Origin: Dyadobacter sediminis
GTDB lineage: Bacteria; Bacteroidota; Bacteroidia; Cytophagales; Spirosomataceae
Assembly (NCBI RefSeq): GCF_005860765.1
Contig: NZ_VCEI01000028.1
Location: forward strand, 496,001 to 560,000
DNA: 64,000 nt
Reading direction: 5' to 3'
Positions within the stretch are counted from its first letter, which is position 1. Every line of letters starts with the position of its first letter. The notes below the pieces were generated by a model. That model made no database searches, had not been told where the DNA came from, and saw only the letters and a list, made by a program, of their open reading frames with translations. The translations under genes and the position numbers were made by a program. This document shows, one piece after another, positions 9,321 through 17,830 of this stretch.

Positions 9321-10337
9321 TCAGACTACAAACGGCTTGATTACCCTTGCATTATGCTTTTTAAGGTGTACAAACAGCTTGTTCAGCATGTCGTCATCGT
9401 GATAAATACCGATAATTGTACCGCCGGAGCCTGCAAACTTTGCTGACGCACCGCACGATCTTGCCGCATTGATGAGTCTTTTATTCGATTCCGGGACATT
9501 GTAGATTTTGCAGCGCAGGTCAAAATTTTCATTCATCAGTGCATGCAGATCATGTGCACGGCCTTCCAGAAGTGCTTTTTTCCCGTCTTCCGCTTTTTGC
9601 GCAATTTGTCCGAGTACATCAATGACATCCTGTTCGCCACGGTCGTAACGTGTCCGCACGTCGCTGTGCACTTTGCCTGAAACCTTACTGAGATTGGTAT
9701 TGTAGGCCACGTACAATTTGGGAAGCAATGCCGGATTAATGCGTTCGTACAAGCCGTGTCCTTTCTGCTCGATCATGGTTTTATCAAAATCCATGTAAAC
9801 ACAGCCTTCATAACACTGAATGACGCGGTCCTGCAATCCGGCGGTGATTCCGAGTTCTTCCGTTTCGGTGATCATGACGAGCTGAGGAAGTATTTCAATC
9901 GGAATCTCAACCTTGTAAAACTGCATCAATGCCCGGAATAACGCAACGACAATCGCACTGGACCCGGACATGCCCACCTGTCGTGGAATGGACGAACGGT
10001 AACGCACGGTAAAATTCCGGTTTGGCAGCCGTATTCCCTGTTCTTCGCAGTAGTCACCGAATTTTTTTATACCCGCCTTGATCAGCGGAATCCCGCCGTT
10101 GTAGCCAAGCATGCTTACTGAATCGCGCAGGTGAAAAATGCTCCTGAATGTACTTACATCCTGAGGCTGAGCTTCAATATGAAGTTCCGGCGATTCGTAA
10201 AGTGAAATGGAAGCACCGAAATTCCTGACAGAAATGGAGATCGTTTTTCCGTAAAAACCATCCGATGGATTGCCTAATAACCCGGCCCGGGCATAAGCAC
10301 GTGTTTCAATAATCAAGGTGAAGTCTTTTTTGATCAA
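9321..10337 (-). CDS. GHMP-family sugar kinase, glucuronokinase-like
   Basis: A 338-residue GHMP (galacto-, homoserine, mevalonate, phosphomevalonate) kinase. Visible motifs: N-terminal ARAGLLGNPSDGFYGKTI, typical of sugar-1-kinases such as plant glucuronokinase; the ATP-binding loop PRQVGMSGSSA at 118-128; and the C-terminal glycine-rich motif KFAGSGGTIIG. I infer an anomeric sugar kinase, with glucuronic acid the best guess from the NPSDGFYGKTI region; mevalonate-type or heptose kinases are alternatives. Its neighbour galU would convert the sugar-1-phosphate to the UDP-sugar, if it accepts it. The start MIKKDFTLIIETRA is the only plausible ATG. Confidence 0.85.
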   Translation of the reverse strand: MIKKDFTLIIETRAYARAGLLGNPSDGFYGKTISISVRNFGASISLYESPELHIEAQPQDVSTFRSIFHLRDSVSMLGYNGGIPLIKAGIKKFGDYCEEQGIRLPNRNFTVRYRSSIPRQVGMSGSSAIVVALFRALMQFYKVEIPIEILPQLVMITETEELGITAGLQDRVIQCYEGCVYMDFDKTMIEQKGHGLYERINPALLPKLYVAYNTNLSKVSGKVHSDVRTRYDRGEQDVIDVLGQIAQKAEDGKKALLEGRAHDLHALMNENFDLRCKIYNVPESNKRLINAARSCGASAKFAGSGGTIIGIYHDDDMLNKLFVHLKKHNARVIKPFVV

Positions 10338-10406
10338 AAGTAATAACTAAAGGACGACGCAATCTGCTTTTGCCCTTACTGTAAAGGAAAATATCCTTGC
10401 GGACAT

Positions 10407-10438
10407 AAAAAAGGCGCAGACGTAATGCCTGCGCTTTT
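10407..10438 (-). terminator. Rho-independent terminator of the yceI-like gene
   Basis: GCGCAG (10414-10419) and CTGCGC (10429-10434) form the stem, extended by a wobble and A-T pairs. Read on the minus strand it ends in a run of six or more T. It lies 30 nt past the YceI stop codon. Confidence 0.75.
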
Positions 10439-10467
10439 GTATTTTAGGAGGAGGTTTAACGCTTAAT

Positions 10468-10998
10468 TTATTGTTTTACAACCTGTATATTGGCAATCAG
10501 CTTCACTTCGTCACCGACAACAACGCCGCCCGCTTCAGTCACCGCGCTCCATTCCAGACCAAATTCCTTGCGATTGATTTTTCCTGTGATTTCAAAACCT
10601 GATTTGTTGTTTCCATAAAAGTCCGTCATGTTTCCGCCGTATTCAACAGCAAACTCAAACGGTTTGGTAACATGCTTCACAGTAAGATCGCCTTTCAAAG
10701 TATAGCTGTCGCTGCTTTTTTTCTCAAGTTTTCCTGCAAATGAAATTTTTGGGTACTTTTCTGCATCAAAAAAGTCCGCTGATTTCAGGTGCTCGTCGCG
10801 TTGTGCCTGATTGGTATCGATCGTCGCAACGTCTGCAGAAAATTGAACAGCCGCACCGTCAAAATCTTCTTTTTCAGATTCCACGCTTCCTTCAAATGAT
10901 TTGAACGAACCGGTAACTGTAGATATCACAAGGTGCTTCACTTTAAACTGGATTTCGGAATGTGTCGGGTCAATAGCCCAGGTTGTTGTAGTTGCCAT
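10468..10998 (-). CDS. YceI family lipocalin-like protein
   Basis: 176 residues with the complete YceI fold pattern: start TTWAIDPTHSEIQFKVKHLV, then TGSFKSFEGSV, KSADFFDAEKYPKISF, LTVKHVTKPFEF and the ending RKEFGLEWSAVTEAGGVVVGDEV. YceI proteins bind polyisoprenoid or other amphiphilic ligands in a beta-barrel. Unlike the E. coli protein there is no signal peptide (it starts MATTTTWAID), so this copy is probably cytoplasmic. It is flanked by its own terminator and stands as a single-gene unit between the sugar kinase and the LolA-like gene. Confidence 0.93.
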   Translation of the reverse strand: MATTTTWAIDPTHSEIQFKVKHLVISTVTGSFKSFEGSVESEKEDFDGAAVQFSADVATIDTNQAQRDEHLKSADFFDAEKYPKISFAGKLEKKSSDSYTLKGDLTVKHVTKPFEFAVEYGGNMTDFYGNNKSGFEITGKINRKEFGLEWSAVTEAGGVVVGDEVKLIANIQVVKQ

Positions 10999-11082
10999 AG
11001 CTGAAATTATTTATGTAATAACATTTAATGTATATACATGTAAATTTAGAAAATAGTTCAGCTTATAAAAAAGATTTTAAAT

Positions 11083-11107
11083 AAAAAATCCGGCGACCAG
11101 GCCGGAT
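11083..11107 (-). terminator. Rho-independent terminator of the LolA-like gene
   Basis: ATCCGGC (11088-11094) pairs perfectly with GCCGGAT (11101-11107) around a six-base loop. On the minus strand the stem is followed by TTTTTTA. It lies 28 nt after the stop codon at 11136. Confidence 0.8.
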
Positions 11108-11135
11108 CAGAATGTTATTGTACCTGAAAGTGTGC

Positions 11136-11867
11136 TCAGTTCGGCATTGCAAAAATGCTTTCATCAATTTTGGGATTGACTTCGAGCGTATTGATCTTGA
11201 TAGCCATTGTGGCACCCGGCATGGCCGAAGTGGTTACTTCCGAAGTAAAAGGATAATAAATGCCGTCCACTTGCCGGAAATCGGATTGCGTATTTTCCGA
11301 TTTGATTTCCTGACCGTTTATGCTGGCCTGAACGATGATCTTGAGAATGTAAAAAGTATCCTTTGAAATATAATTGATTCTTCTTATTCCATTTTTCAGA
11401 GTCATTGTTACCTTATAAACTTTTGCGCCTGCCAGATCCTCTTCTCCGTCCAGCGTAAGTGTATAGCCTTTTTCCTTGTAATTGTATAACCCGGTCAGAT
11501 CCGTTTCCGTGATCATGGATTTTACGGCTTCTTCGGGTAAAGCAACTGCTTTTGTCTGGCCCGACATCGGGTTTATAGCCCAGCCGCTGGTTCCGTTGAT
11601 TGCCTGCACAATCGTCATTCCCTGAATGACTGTTTCACTGCGAAAACCTTTATTCTGAACGATTGTAGTTGTAATCGGCACTTTCATATTCATGATGTCC
11701 ATTTCTGCGGCAATTCTCATGCTGGACAATTTTGATAGTTTTTCGGCTCCGCCCATGGCAGCAATGTGCTTGGAAATGATTTCATCCAGATTTTGAGCGG
11801 AAACTGCATTGATGATTCCCAGAAAAACGAGAAGCAGCAGTAATCCTGAACGATTGATTTTTTGCAT
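11136..11867 (-). CDS. Secreted LolA/outer-membrane-lipoprotein-sorting-like protein
   Basis: A 243-residue exported protein. The frame is open to 11960, but the ATG at 11867 gives a clean signal peptide (MQKINRSGLLLLLVFLG, cleavage near AVSAQ) whereas the longer form begins with unrelated sequence overlapping the atp terminator. The mature part (HIAAMGGAEKLSKLSSMRI, then beta-strands such as GYTLTLDGEEDLAGAKVYKV and FYILKIIVQ) resembles the Bacteroidota family of LolA-like beta-sheet periplasmic proteins. A direct role in lipoprotein sorting is not shown by the sequence. It follows the atpAG terminator, so it is transcribed separately. Confidence 0.82.
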   Translation of the reverse strand: MQKINRSGLLLLLVFLGIINAVSAQNLDEIISKHIAAMGGAEKLSKLSSMRIAAEMDIMNMKVPITTTIVQNKGFRSETVIQGMTIVQAINGTSGWAINPMSGQTKAVALPEEAVKSMITETDLTGLYNYKEKGYTLTLDGEEDLAGAKVYKVTMTLKNGIRRINYISKDTFYILKIIVQASINGQEIKSENTQSDFRQVDGIYYPFTSEVTTSAMPGATMAIKINTLEVNPKIDESIFAMPN

Positions 11868-11944
11868 AAGGTTTGATTGTTTTTTAAAATTGAAACTTCG
11901 AAGCGGTGCAATATATTGCAGCAAACCCTTTATAAGCCGAAAAA

Positions 11945-11978
11945 CAAAAAAAGCGAGCAAATGTTGAAATCTGCTCGC
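11945..11978 (-). terminator. Rho-independent terminator of the atpAG unit
   Basis: GCGAGCA (11953-11959) and TGCTCGC (11972-11978) form a perfect 7-bp stem. On the minus strand it is followed by TTTTTTG. It lies 24 nt past the atpG stop. Confidence 0.8.
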
Positions 11979-12001
11979 CTGAATATATTCGATCCGGTTC
12001 G

Positions 12002-12886
12002 TTAGTTTTTCAAAGCTTCTGCTCCGCCAACAATTTCAAGGATTTCCGTCGTAATTGCTGCCTGACGGGTACGGTTATAAACCAGTTTAAGTTCTTTCAA
12101 AAGCTCCTGCGCATTTTCCGTTGCTTTGTCCATAGCCGTCATCCGCGCGCCCTGTTCGGAAGCATTCGATTCCAGAACCGACCTGTACAATTGAATCTTC
12201 AAGGATTTCGGAATCAGTTCTGAAAGGATTTCTTCTTCTGTTGGCTCAAAAATATAATTTACTTCAGTCTTTCTTGCACGCATTGATTTGTCTTCAGATC
12301 TGATCGGAAGATACGGATCGGCATGAATGATCTGCGTGGCTACATTCTTGAATTCATTGTAAATCAGGTCTACTGCATCATAACGTCCTTCCGAGAAATC
12401 TTTCATAATTTCTTCGGCAGCCTGTTTTACAGCTACAAAGTTCAGCCTTCCGAAAAGATCGGCATAGGCGGTATGAACAGTGAAGCCACGGCGGGACAAG
12501 GATTCAGCGCCTTTTTTACCGATTGCAAATATTTCAACATTGCCTCTGAGAGCCTGTTGAGCATATTTTTGTTCAATCAGCTGTAAAGTTGCCTTGATAA
12601 CGTTGGTATTGAATGCACCGCATAATCCGCGATCAGAAGTTACAACGACCAACAATACTTTTTCAACCGGACGAACCGTTTTCAAAGGACTATCGGATGA
12701 ACTTTCTGAGCCTGCTGAAACGGTGGAAAGCATTTCACCCAGTTTCTGGGCATAAGGACGCATCTGCATGATGTTGTCCTGAGCTCTGCGCAACTTTGCT
12801 GCGGCCACCATTTTCATGGCTTTTGTGATCTGCTGAGTGGAATTAACCGATACGATACGGTTACGTACTTCTTTTAAGCTTGCCAT
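12002..12886 (-). CDS. atpG: F1-ATP synthase gamma subunit
   Basis: The gamma subunit is the rotor shaft inside the alpha3-beta3 F1 head and couples proton flow to ATP synthesis. The N-terminal signature MASLKEVRNRIVSVNSTQQITKAM and the C-terminal helix ending VYNRTRQAAITTEILEIVGG are both intact; GLCGAFNTNV is the conserved central motif. 294 residues, the normal size. The reading frame continues to 12976, but residues before MASLKEV are unrelated and overlap an intergenic hairpin, so I use the ATG at 12886. atpA lies upstream on the same strand with 137 bp between them. Confidence 0.97.
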   Translation of the reverse strand: MASLKEVRNRIVSVNSTQQITKAMKMVAAAKLRRAQDNIMQMRPYAQKLGEMLSTVSAGSESSSDSPLKTVRPVEKVLLVVVTSDRGLCGAFNTNVIKATLQLIEQKYAQQALRGNVEIFAIGKKGAESLSRRGFTVHTAYADLFGRLNFVAVKQAAEEIMKDFSEGRYDAVDLIYNEFKNVATQIIHADPYLPIRSEDKSMRARKTEVNYIFEPTEEEILSELIPKSLKIQLYRSVLESNASEQGARMTAMDKATENAQELLKELKLVYNRTRQAAITTEILEIVGGAEALKN

Positions 12887-12940
12887 TATTTGGAAGTTTA
12901 AAGCGTTCCGACGCTGCGATTTAGTTGATAGGTATAAAGA

Positions 12941-13003
12941 AAATACAACTGGGCAAAACGGAACGGTTTGAAACAAAGCATCTCGGTTTGCCCGGTCGTA
13001 TTT
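12941..13003 (-). promoter_or_regulatory. Long stem-loop between atpA and atpG
   Basis: The 17-base arms at 12941-12957 and 12987-13003 pair with one mismatch and one wobble (cores GGGCAAA and TTTGCCC) around a 29-nt loop. It sits in the 137-bp gap between the atpA stop and the atpG start. The minus-strand side has no strong T run, so it looks like a processing/stability or partial-termination element, not a full terminator. Function is inference. Confidence 0.5.
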
Positions 13004-13023
13004 CTTTTTTAGATAATCCTGAA

Positions 13024-14601
13024 TTAACGGTATTTTACAGCAACCTCTCTGGCTACTTTCTCAATCACGTCTGTAACGCTGTTATCCAGTTTGCCGGCGC
13101 GCAAAGCTGACAAGGTTTCTTTGTGCTGTCCGCTGAGAACAGTCAGGAAATCTTTTTCAAATTCTTTAACGCGGGTAACGTCCACAAGGTCAAGCAATCC
13201 TTTTGTAGATGCATAAACTGTTGCAACCTGCTGTTCAACAGGAACCGGTGCATACTGAGGCTGTTTCAAAACTTCCTGGTTGCGGCGTCCTCTGTCAATG
13301 GCAAGTTTTGTAGCAGCGTCAAGATCAGAACCGAATTTTGCAAACGCTTCCAGTTCGCGGAATTGTGCCTGATCCAGTTTAAGTGTTCCTGAAACCTTCT
13401 TCATCGACTTGATCTGAGCATTACCTCCAACACGCGATACCGAGATACCAACGTTGATGGCAGGACGGATACCGGAGTTGAACAAGTTGGATTCAAGGAA
13501 AATCTGTCCGTCTGTAATCGAAATTACGTTCGTAGGAATATAGGCAGAAACGTCACCAGCCTGTGTTTCAATAATCGGAAGGGCTGTCAGCGAACCACCG
13601 CCTTTTACTACGCCCTGCAAGGAAGGCGGAAGATCGTTCATGTTTTTGGCAATCGTATCATCTGCAATGATTTTTGCAGCACGTTCCAGAAGACGGCTGT
13701 GCAGGTAAAATACGTCACCAGGATATGCTTCACGGCCCGGCGGGCGACGAAGAAGCAGGGAAACTTCACGGTAAGAAACCGCTTGTTTGGAAAGGTCATC
13801 ATAAATAACCAGTGCCGGACGACCAGTATCCCGGAAATATTCACCGATTGCAGCACCTGTAAACGGCGCATAAAACTGCATTGGAGACGGATCGGAAGCA
13901 CCAGCTGCAACGATAACGGTATAGTCCATTGCACCATAACGGCGAAGCGTTGCTTCAATTCCTTTGATTGTTGAGGCTTTTTGACCGCAGGCTACATAGA
14001 TACAGAATACCGGTTCGCCTTTTTCAAAATATTCTCTCTGATTGATGATCGTATCAATAGCAACAGCCGTTTTGCCGGTTTGTCTGTCACCGATAATCAA
14101 TTCACGCTGTCCACGTCCGATCGGGATCATTGCATCGATTGCTTTGATTCCGGTCTGAAGCGGCTCTGTTACCGGCTGGCGGAAAATTACACCCGGAGCT
14201 TTGCGCTCAAGGGGCATTTCGTAAAGTGTACCGGAAATAGGTCCGTTTCCGTCGATGGGTTCAGCAAGTGTGTTGACAACACGTCCAACAATTCCGTCGC
14301 CAACTTTAACAGAAGCAATTTCTTTTGTACGCTTCACAGTGGCGCCTTCCTTAATGTCGCTGAAATCGCCAAGCAATACTGCTCCGACATTATCTTCTTC
14401 AAGGTTCAGGGCGAGGGCTTTAAGGCCAGTTTCGAAGACAAGCAGCTCACCTGCCTGTACCTGGGAAAGGCCGTAAATGCGGGCAACACCGTCACCAACC
14501 TGAAGGACTGTTCCTACTTCTTCGAGTTCTGCTTCTGATCGAGCGCCTGCAAGTTGTTCGCGCAGGATGGCCGAAACTTCATCCGGTCTAACAGATACCA
14601 T
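13024..14601 (-). CDS. atpA: F1-ATP synthase alpha subunit
   Basis: 525 residues of the alpha subunit, the non-catalytic nucleotide-binding partner of beta in F1. Visible: N-terminal [16 protein letters not shown], the Walker A motif [13 protein letters not shown], and the signatures [14 protein letters not shown] and [21 protein letters not shown] with the C-terminal helices. Begins at the ATG at 14601, 51 nt after a well-placed -7 box. The genes normally found just upstream (atpB, E, F, H) are absent: the next gene upstream is a divergent FKBP isomerase. atpD/C are also not in this window. Confidence 0.98.
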   Translation of the reverse strand: MVSVRPDEVSAILREQLAGARSEAELEEVGTVLQVGDGVARIYGLSQVQAGELLVFETGLKALALNLEEDNVGAVLLGDFSDIKEGATVKRTKEIASVKVGDGIVGRVVNTLAEPIDGNGPISGTLYEMPLERKAPGVIFRQPVTEPLQTGIKAIDAMIPIGRGQRELIIGDRQTGKTAVAIDTIINQREYFEKGEPVFCIYVACGQKASTIKGIEATLRRYGAMDYTVIVAAGASDPSPMQFYAPFTGAAIGEYFRDTGRPALVIYDDLSKQAVSYREVSLLLRRPPGREAYPGDVFYLHSRLLERAAKIIADDTIAKNMNDLPPSLQGVVKGGGSLTALPIIETQAGDVSAYIPTNVISITDGQIFLESNLFNSGIRPAINVGISVSRVGGNAQIKSMKKVSGTLKLDQAQFRELEAFAKFGSDLDAATKLAIDRGRRNQEVLKQPQYAPVPVEQQVATVYASTKGLLDLVDVTRVKEFEKDFLTVLSGQHKETLSALRAGKLDNSVTDVIEKVAREVAVKYR

Positions 14602-14651
14602 AGTATAATTGACTTATTTAGAGTATAGTAGTAAGTTTTTGAAAACTGCCG

Positions 14652-14659
14652 CAAAGGTA
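14652..14659 (-). promoter_or_regulatory. -7 promoter element for atpA
   Basis: TACCTTTG on the minus strand matches the Bacteroidota -7 consensus TAnnTTTG. It lies 51 nt before the atpA ATG in the otherwise non-coding 288-bp gap shared with the FKBP gene. No clear -33 TTTG box is visible. Confidence 0.6.
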
Positions 14660-14889
14660 GAGTTTTATTTTGGTTAATTAAGAATGTTTTAACTAAAACC
14701 TGTCAGATAAAATTAGATTTTTCCAAGGTTTCGCAAGGAATCACTTACCTGTCAGGCAAATAATCATTTCTTCTATATTACCGAATATTTTTAAAACTTT
14801 TTTAGGTACTAATTGTGTTTTTGTTGTAATTGAATTCGTTAATATCACTTACGTATTCAAAATAATTTTCTTGACCATCCATTAACAGA

Positions 14890-15648
14890 ATGTACAAATT
14901 AGAAAAAACCGTTTTAGCTGCCGTAATATTAGGATTTTTAGCAACAGCAGAAGGCAAAGCACAGACTATTAAAAAAACAGCAAAACCTGCCTCAACAGTA
15001 AAAAAGTCAACAGCGTCACCGGTAAAAGCAGCAACATCGTCCAGTGTACTCAAAACCCAGATGGATTCTTTATCCGCTGCGATCGGAGTAAGCTTCTCTA
15101 ATTCACTAACTTCTCAGGGAATCAACGAGATTAATTCCGAAGTACTTACCAAAACGATCAATGCGTCGCTCAAAGGCGAGAAAACAGCTTTTACACCGGA
15201 AGATGCAAACAAGTTTATCGGTGAATATTTTCAGAAAATAAGTGCGGAAAAAGGAGCGGTAGTCAGGGTGGAAGGTGAAAAATTTTTGGAAGAAAACAAG
15301 AAAAGAGCGGGCGTAACCACAACAGAAAGCGGATTGCAGTACGAAGTAATCAAAACAGGCGATGGCCCCAAGCCATTGGAAACCGACAAAGTCAAAACAC
15401 ATTATCACGGCACCCTTACAAATGGAACGGTTTTTGACAGCTCGGTTGACAGAGGAGAACCTGTTGAATTTCCGGTTAACGGTGTGATCAAAGGATGGAC
15501 AGAAGCCCTTCAGCTGATGCCCGTAGGTTCCAAATGGAAATTGTTTATTCCCTATCAATTGGCTTACGGAGAACGTGCTGCAGGCCCTCAGATACCGGCT
15601 TACTCGGCTTTGGTCTTTGAGGTTGAATTATTGGAAATTGTTAAATAG
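14890..15648 (+). CDS. Periplasmic FKBP-type peptidyl-prolyl cis-trans isomerase (FkpA/Mip-like)
   Basis: 252 residues. N-terminal signal (LEKTVLAAVILGFLATAEG), then a Lys/Thr/Ser/Pro/Ala-rich linker (about 25-50), then a helical dimerisation region similar to FkpA/Mip (about 55-145) and the FKBP domain (about 148-252, with YEVIKTGDGPKP, HYHGTLTNGTVFDSS, VIKGWTEALQLMPVGSKW and IPYQLAYGERA). It speeds proline isomerisation during folding of exported proteins. A Prc protease gene follows after 11 bp, so the two probably form an envelope quality-control operon. Confidence 0.94.
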   Translation: MYKLEKTVLAAVILGFLATAEGKAQTIKKTAKPASTVKKSTASPVKAATSSSVLKTQMDSLSAAIGVSFSNSLTSQGINEINSEVLTKTINASLKGEKTAFTPEDANKFIGEYFQKISAEKGAVVRVEGEKFLEENKKRAGVTTTESGLQYEVIKTGDGPKPLETDKVKTHYHGTLTNGTVFDSSVDRGEPVEFPVNGVIKGWTEALQLMPVGSKWKLFIPYQLAYGERAAGPQIPAYSALVFEVELLEIVK

Positions 15649-15659
15649 GACGTTCAACA

Positions 15660-17780
15660 ATGAAAAAGTACTTAATCACTCTCATTCCGGTTGTATTGCT
15701 GGGCTGGCAACGTGGCCCGGTCCAGGAAAAAGCACTGGTGAAAACCGGAGCTGAAACTTCTATTGAAGATGATATCAAGCCGGTTGCATCCCAGTATAAG
15801 GCTGAAGAGCTGACAACCCGGATTTTGTCCAGTTATCATTACAGAAAAACCAAGCTCAATGATTCCTTGTCAGCAGCAATTTATGACAAGTACATTGATG
15901 CAATTGATCACGGCAAGCTGTATTACCTTGCTTCCGACATTAATGAGTTTGACAAGTACAAAGATTCTTTTGACGATTATCTTCAGAAAAGAGAGTTGGA
16001 TGTTCCTTTTCAGATTTATAATGTGTTCAGAAAACGCTTCAAGGAAAGAAGCGACTACATTCAGACATTGCTGAAAAAGCCGGAACCTTTTGACTATACG
16101 GTGGATGAATCCATGAACACCGATCGTGAGAAAGCGGCCTGGGCGAAAAGTGCAGATGAACTGAACGATACATGGCGCAAGTACCTGAAAAGCGAAGCAC
16201 TTGACCTGAAGTTGTCCGGAAAAGCAGATACTGCGGTTGTTTCAACATTGCGCGACCGTTACAAAAATCGTGACCGCGCGCTTGGAAGAATTCGCACAGA
16301 ACAGGTTTTCCAGATGTTCATGAATGCTTATGCCGAGTCCATGGACCCGCATACAAGCTATATGGCACCTACTTCAGCCGATCGTTTCAAGCAGGAAATA
16401 AGCCAGTCGCTGGAAGGAATCGGAGCCATTCTGCGTGAAGAAGACAATTACATCAAAATCGTAGAGGTAATTCCGGGCGGTCCTGCTTTCAAGGGCAAAC
16501 AGCTTAAGAAAGAAGATAAGATCGTTGCCGTTGCACAGGGCGATGAAGGCAAGATGGTGGATATCATCGGATGGTTTGTCGATGATGCGGTTAAGCTGAT
16601 CAAAGGCCCGAAATCAACTGTAGTTCGCCTTCAGGTTATTTCTGCCGATGCAATTCCCGGATCCACGCCGAAAGAATACCGCTTGGTGCGTGAAAAAATC
16701 AAACTGGAGGAACAGCGTGCCAAAAGTGAGATCGTTTCCGTTACGAATGCCAATAAAGTGTATAAGATCGGTGTGATTGATGTTCCGTTGTTCTATCGCG
16801 ATTTCGAAGGTGCTCAGCATAAAGAGAAAGAATTTTCAAGCACAACGCGTGACGTTCAGAAACTGATTACGGAATTGCAGGCTTCCAACGTGGAAGGCAT
16901 TGTTATTGACCTTCGTAATAACGGCGGCGGTTCTTTGACAGAAGCTGTTTCGCTTACCGGTTTGTTTATTAACAGAGGTCCCGTTGTTCAGGTAAAAGAA
17001 GGTCCCGGTGAAGTGGAAGTACAGTCCGATAACGATCCGAGTATTGCCTACGATGGCCCGCTGGCTGTCATGGTAAATCGCTTCAGCGCGTCTGCTTCCG
17101 AAATTTTTGCAGCTGCGATTCAGGACTACAAACGCGGCATCATTGTTGGTGAACAGACTTACGGAAAAGGAACGGTACAAACGCTGATTGATCTGAACCA
17201 ATGGGTTCCAAAAGAAACCGAGCAGCTTGGACAAGTAAAACTGACTGTTGCCAAATTTTACCGTATCAATGGAAGCAGCACGCAGTTAAAAGGCGTAATG
17301 CCGGATATGGAATTGCCGACTGCTTTTAAAGTTAACGAATATGGCGAAGGCTCGCAACCAAGTGCATTGCCTTGGGATCAGATTGCTTCTTCCAGATACG
17401 AACTGACCAATAATGTGAATCCGAAAATTGTAGATCAGCTTCGTGACAAATACAAGCAACGCCTGAAAACGGACGAAGAATTGAAAACACTGGTCAAAAC
17501 ACTGGATGATTTTAAGGAAGCGCGTGAAAACAAGGTTGTTTCTCTTCAGGAATCCAAGCGTAAGCTGGAACGTGATGAAGCTGAGAAAAAAAGAGCAGCC
17601 ATGAAGCAGCTTGGTGAAGATACAACGGATGGAGACGAAGAAGAAACGGATTCCAAAACTGCCGAGGCACCCAAAGACAAAAAGAAGAAAGATGTTTATC
17701 TGACGGAAACAGGCCGTATTCTTGCAGATCTGATCGTACTGTCCAAGGAACCAAGTCTGGCAGGAGCCAAAAAGAAATAG
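15660..17780 (+). CDS. prc: Carboxy-terminal processing (tail-specific) S41 protease
   Basis: 706 residues, like long Prc/Tsp enzymes that degrade or trim periplasmic proteins from the C-terminus. Order: short hydrophobic N-terminal signal, N-terminal helical domain (about 40-230), PDZ domain (about 235-330, GIGAILREEDNYIKIVEVIPGGPA), S41 catalytic domain with Ser in RFSASASEIFAAA and Lys in EQTYGKGTVQTL, then a C-terminal domain with a charged Lys/Glu-rich stretch (about 610-680) that looks disordered. It starts 12 bp after the FKBP gene and is followed by a strong hairpin terminator. Confidence 0.95.
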   Translation: MKKYLITLIPVVLLGWQRGPVQEKALVKTGAETSIEDDIKPVASQYKAEELTTRILSSYHYRKTKLNDSLSAAIYDKYIDAIDHGKLYYLASDINEFDKYKDSFDDYLQKRELDVPFQIYNVFRKRFKERSDYIQTLLKKPEPFDYTVDESMNTDREKAAWAKSADELNDTWRKYLKSEALDLKLSGKADTAVVSTLRDRYKNRDRALGRIRTEQVFQMFMNAYAESMDPHTSYMAPTSADRFKQEISQSLEGIGAILREEDNYIKIVEVIPGGPAFKGKQLKKEDKIVAVAQGDEGKMVDIIGWFVDDAVKLIKGPKSTVVRLQVISADAIPGSTPKEYRLVREKIKLEEQRAKSEIVSVTNANKVYKIGVIDVPLFYRDFEGAQHKEKEFSSTTRDVQKLITELQASNVEGIVIDLRNNGGGSLTEAVSLTGLFINRGPVVQVKEGPGEVEVQSDNDPSIAYDGPLAVMVNRFSASASEIFAAAIQDYKRGIIVGEQTYGKGTVQTLIDLNQWVPKETEQLGQVKLTVAKFYRINGSSTQLKGVMPDMELPTAFKVNEYGEGSQPSALPWDQIASSRYELTNNVNPKIVDQLRDKYKQRLKTDEELKTLVKTLDDFKEARENKVVSLQESKRKLERDEAEKKRAAMKQLGEDTTDGDEEETDSKTAEAPKDKKKKDVYLTETGRILADLIVLSKEPSLAGAKKK

Positions 17781-17786
17781 TAAATA

Positions 17787-17820
17787 AAAGCACGGGTTGG
17801 TTTCTGATCCGTGCTTTTTT
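17787..17820 (+). terminator. Bidirectional rho-independent terminator after prc
   Basis: AAAAGCACGG (17787-17796) pairs with CCGTGCTTTT (17809-17818) with T tracts on both strands. It serves prc on the plus strand and probably the convergent nucleoside-hydrolase-like gene on the minus strand (stop at 17831). Confidence 0.85.
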
Positions 17821-17830
17821 ATTGCCCGGG

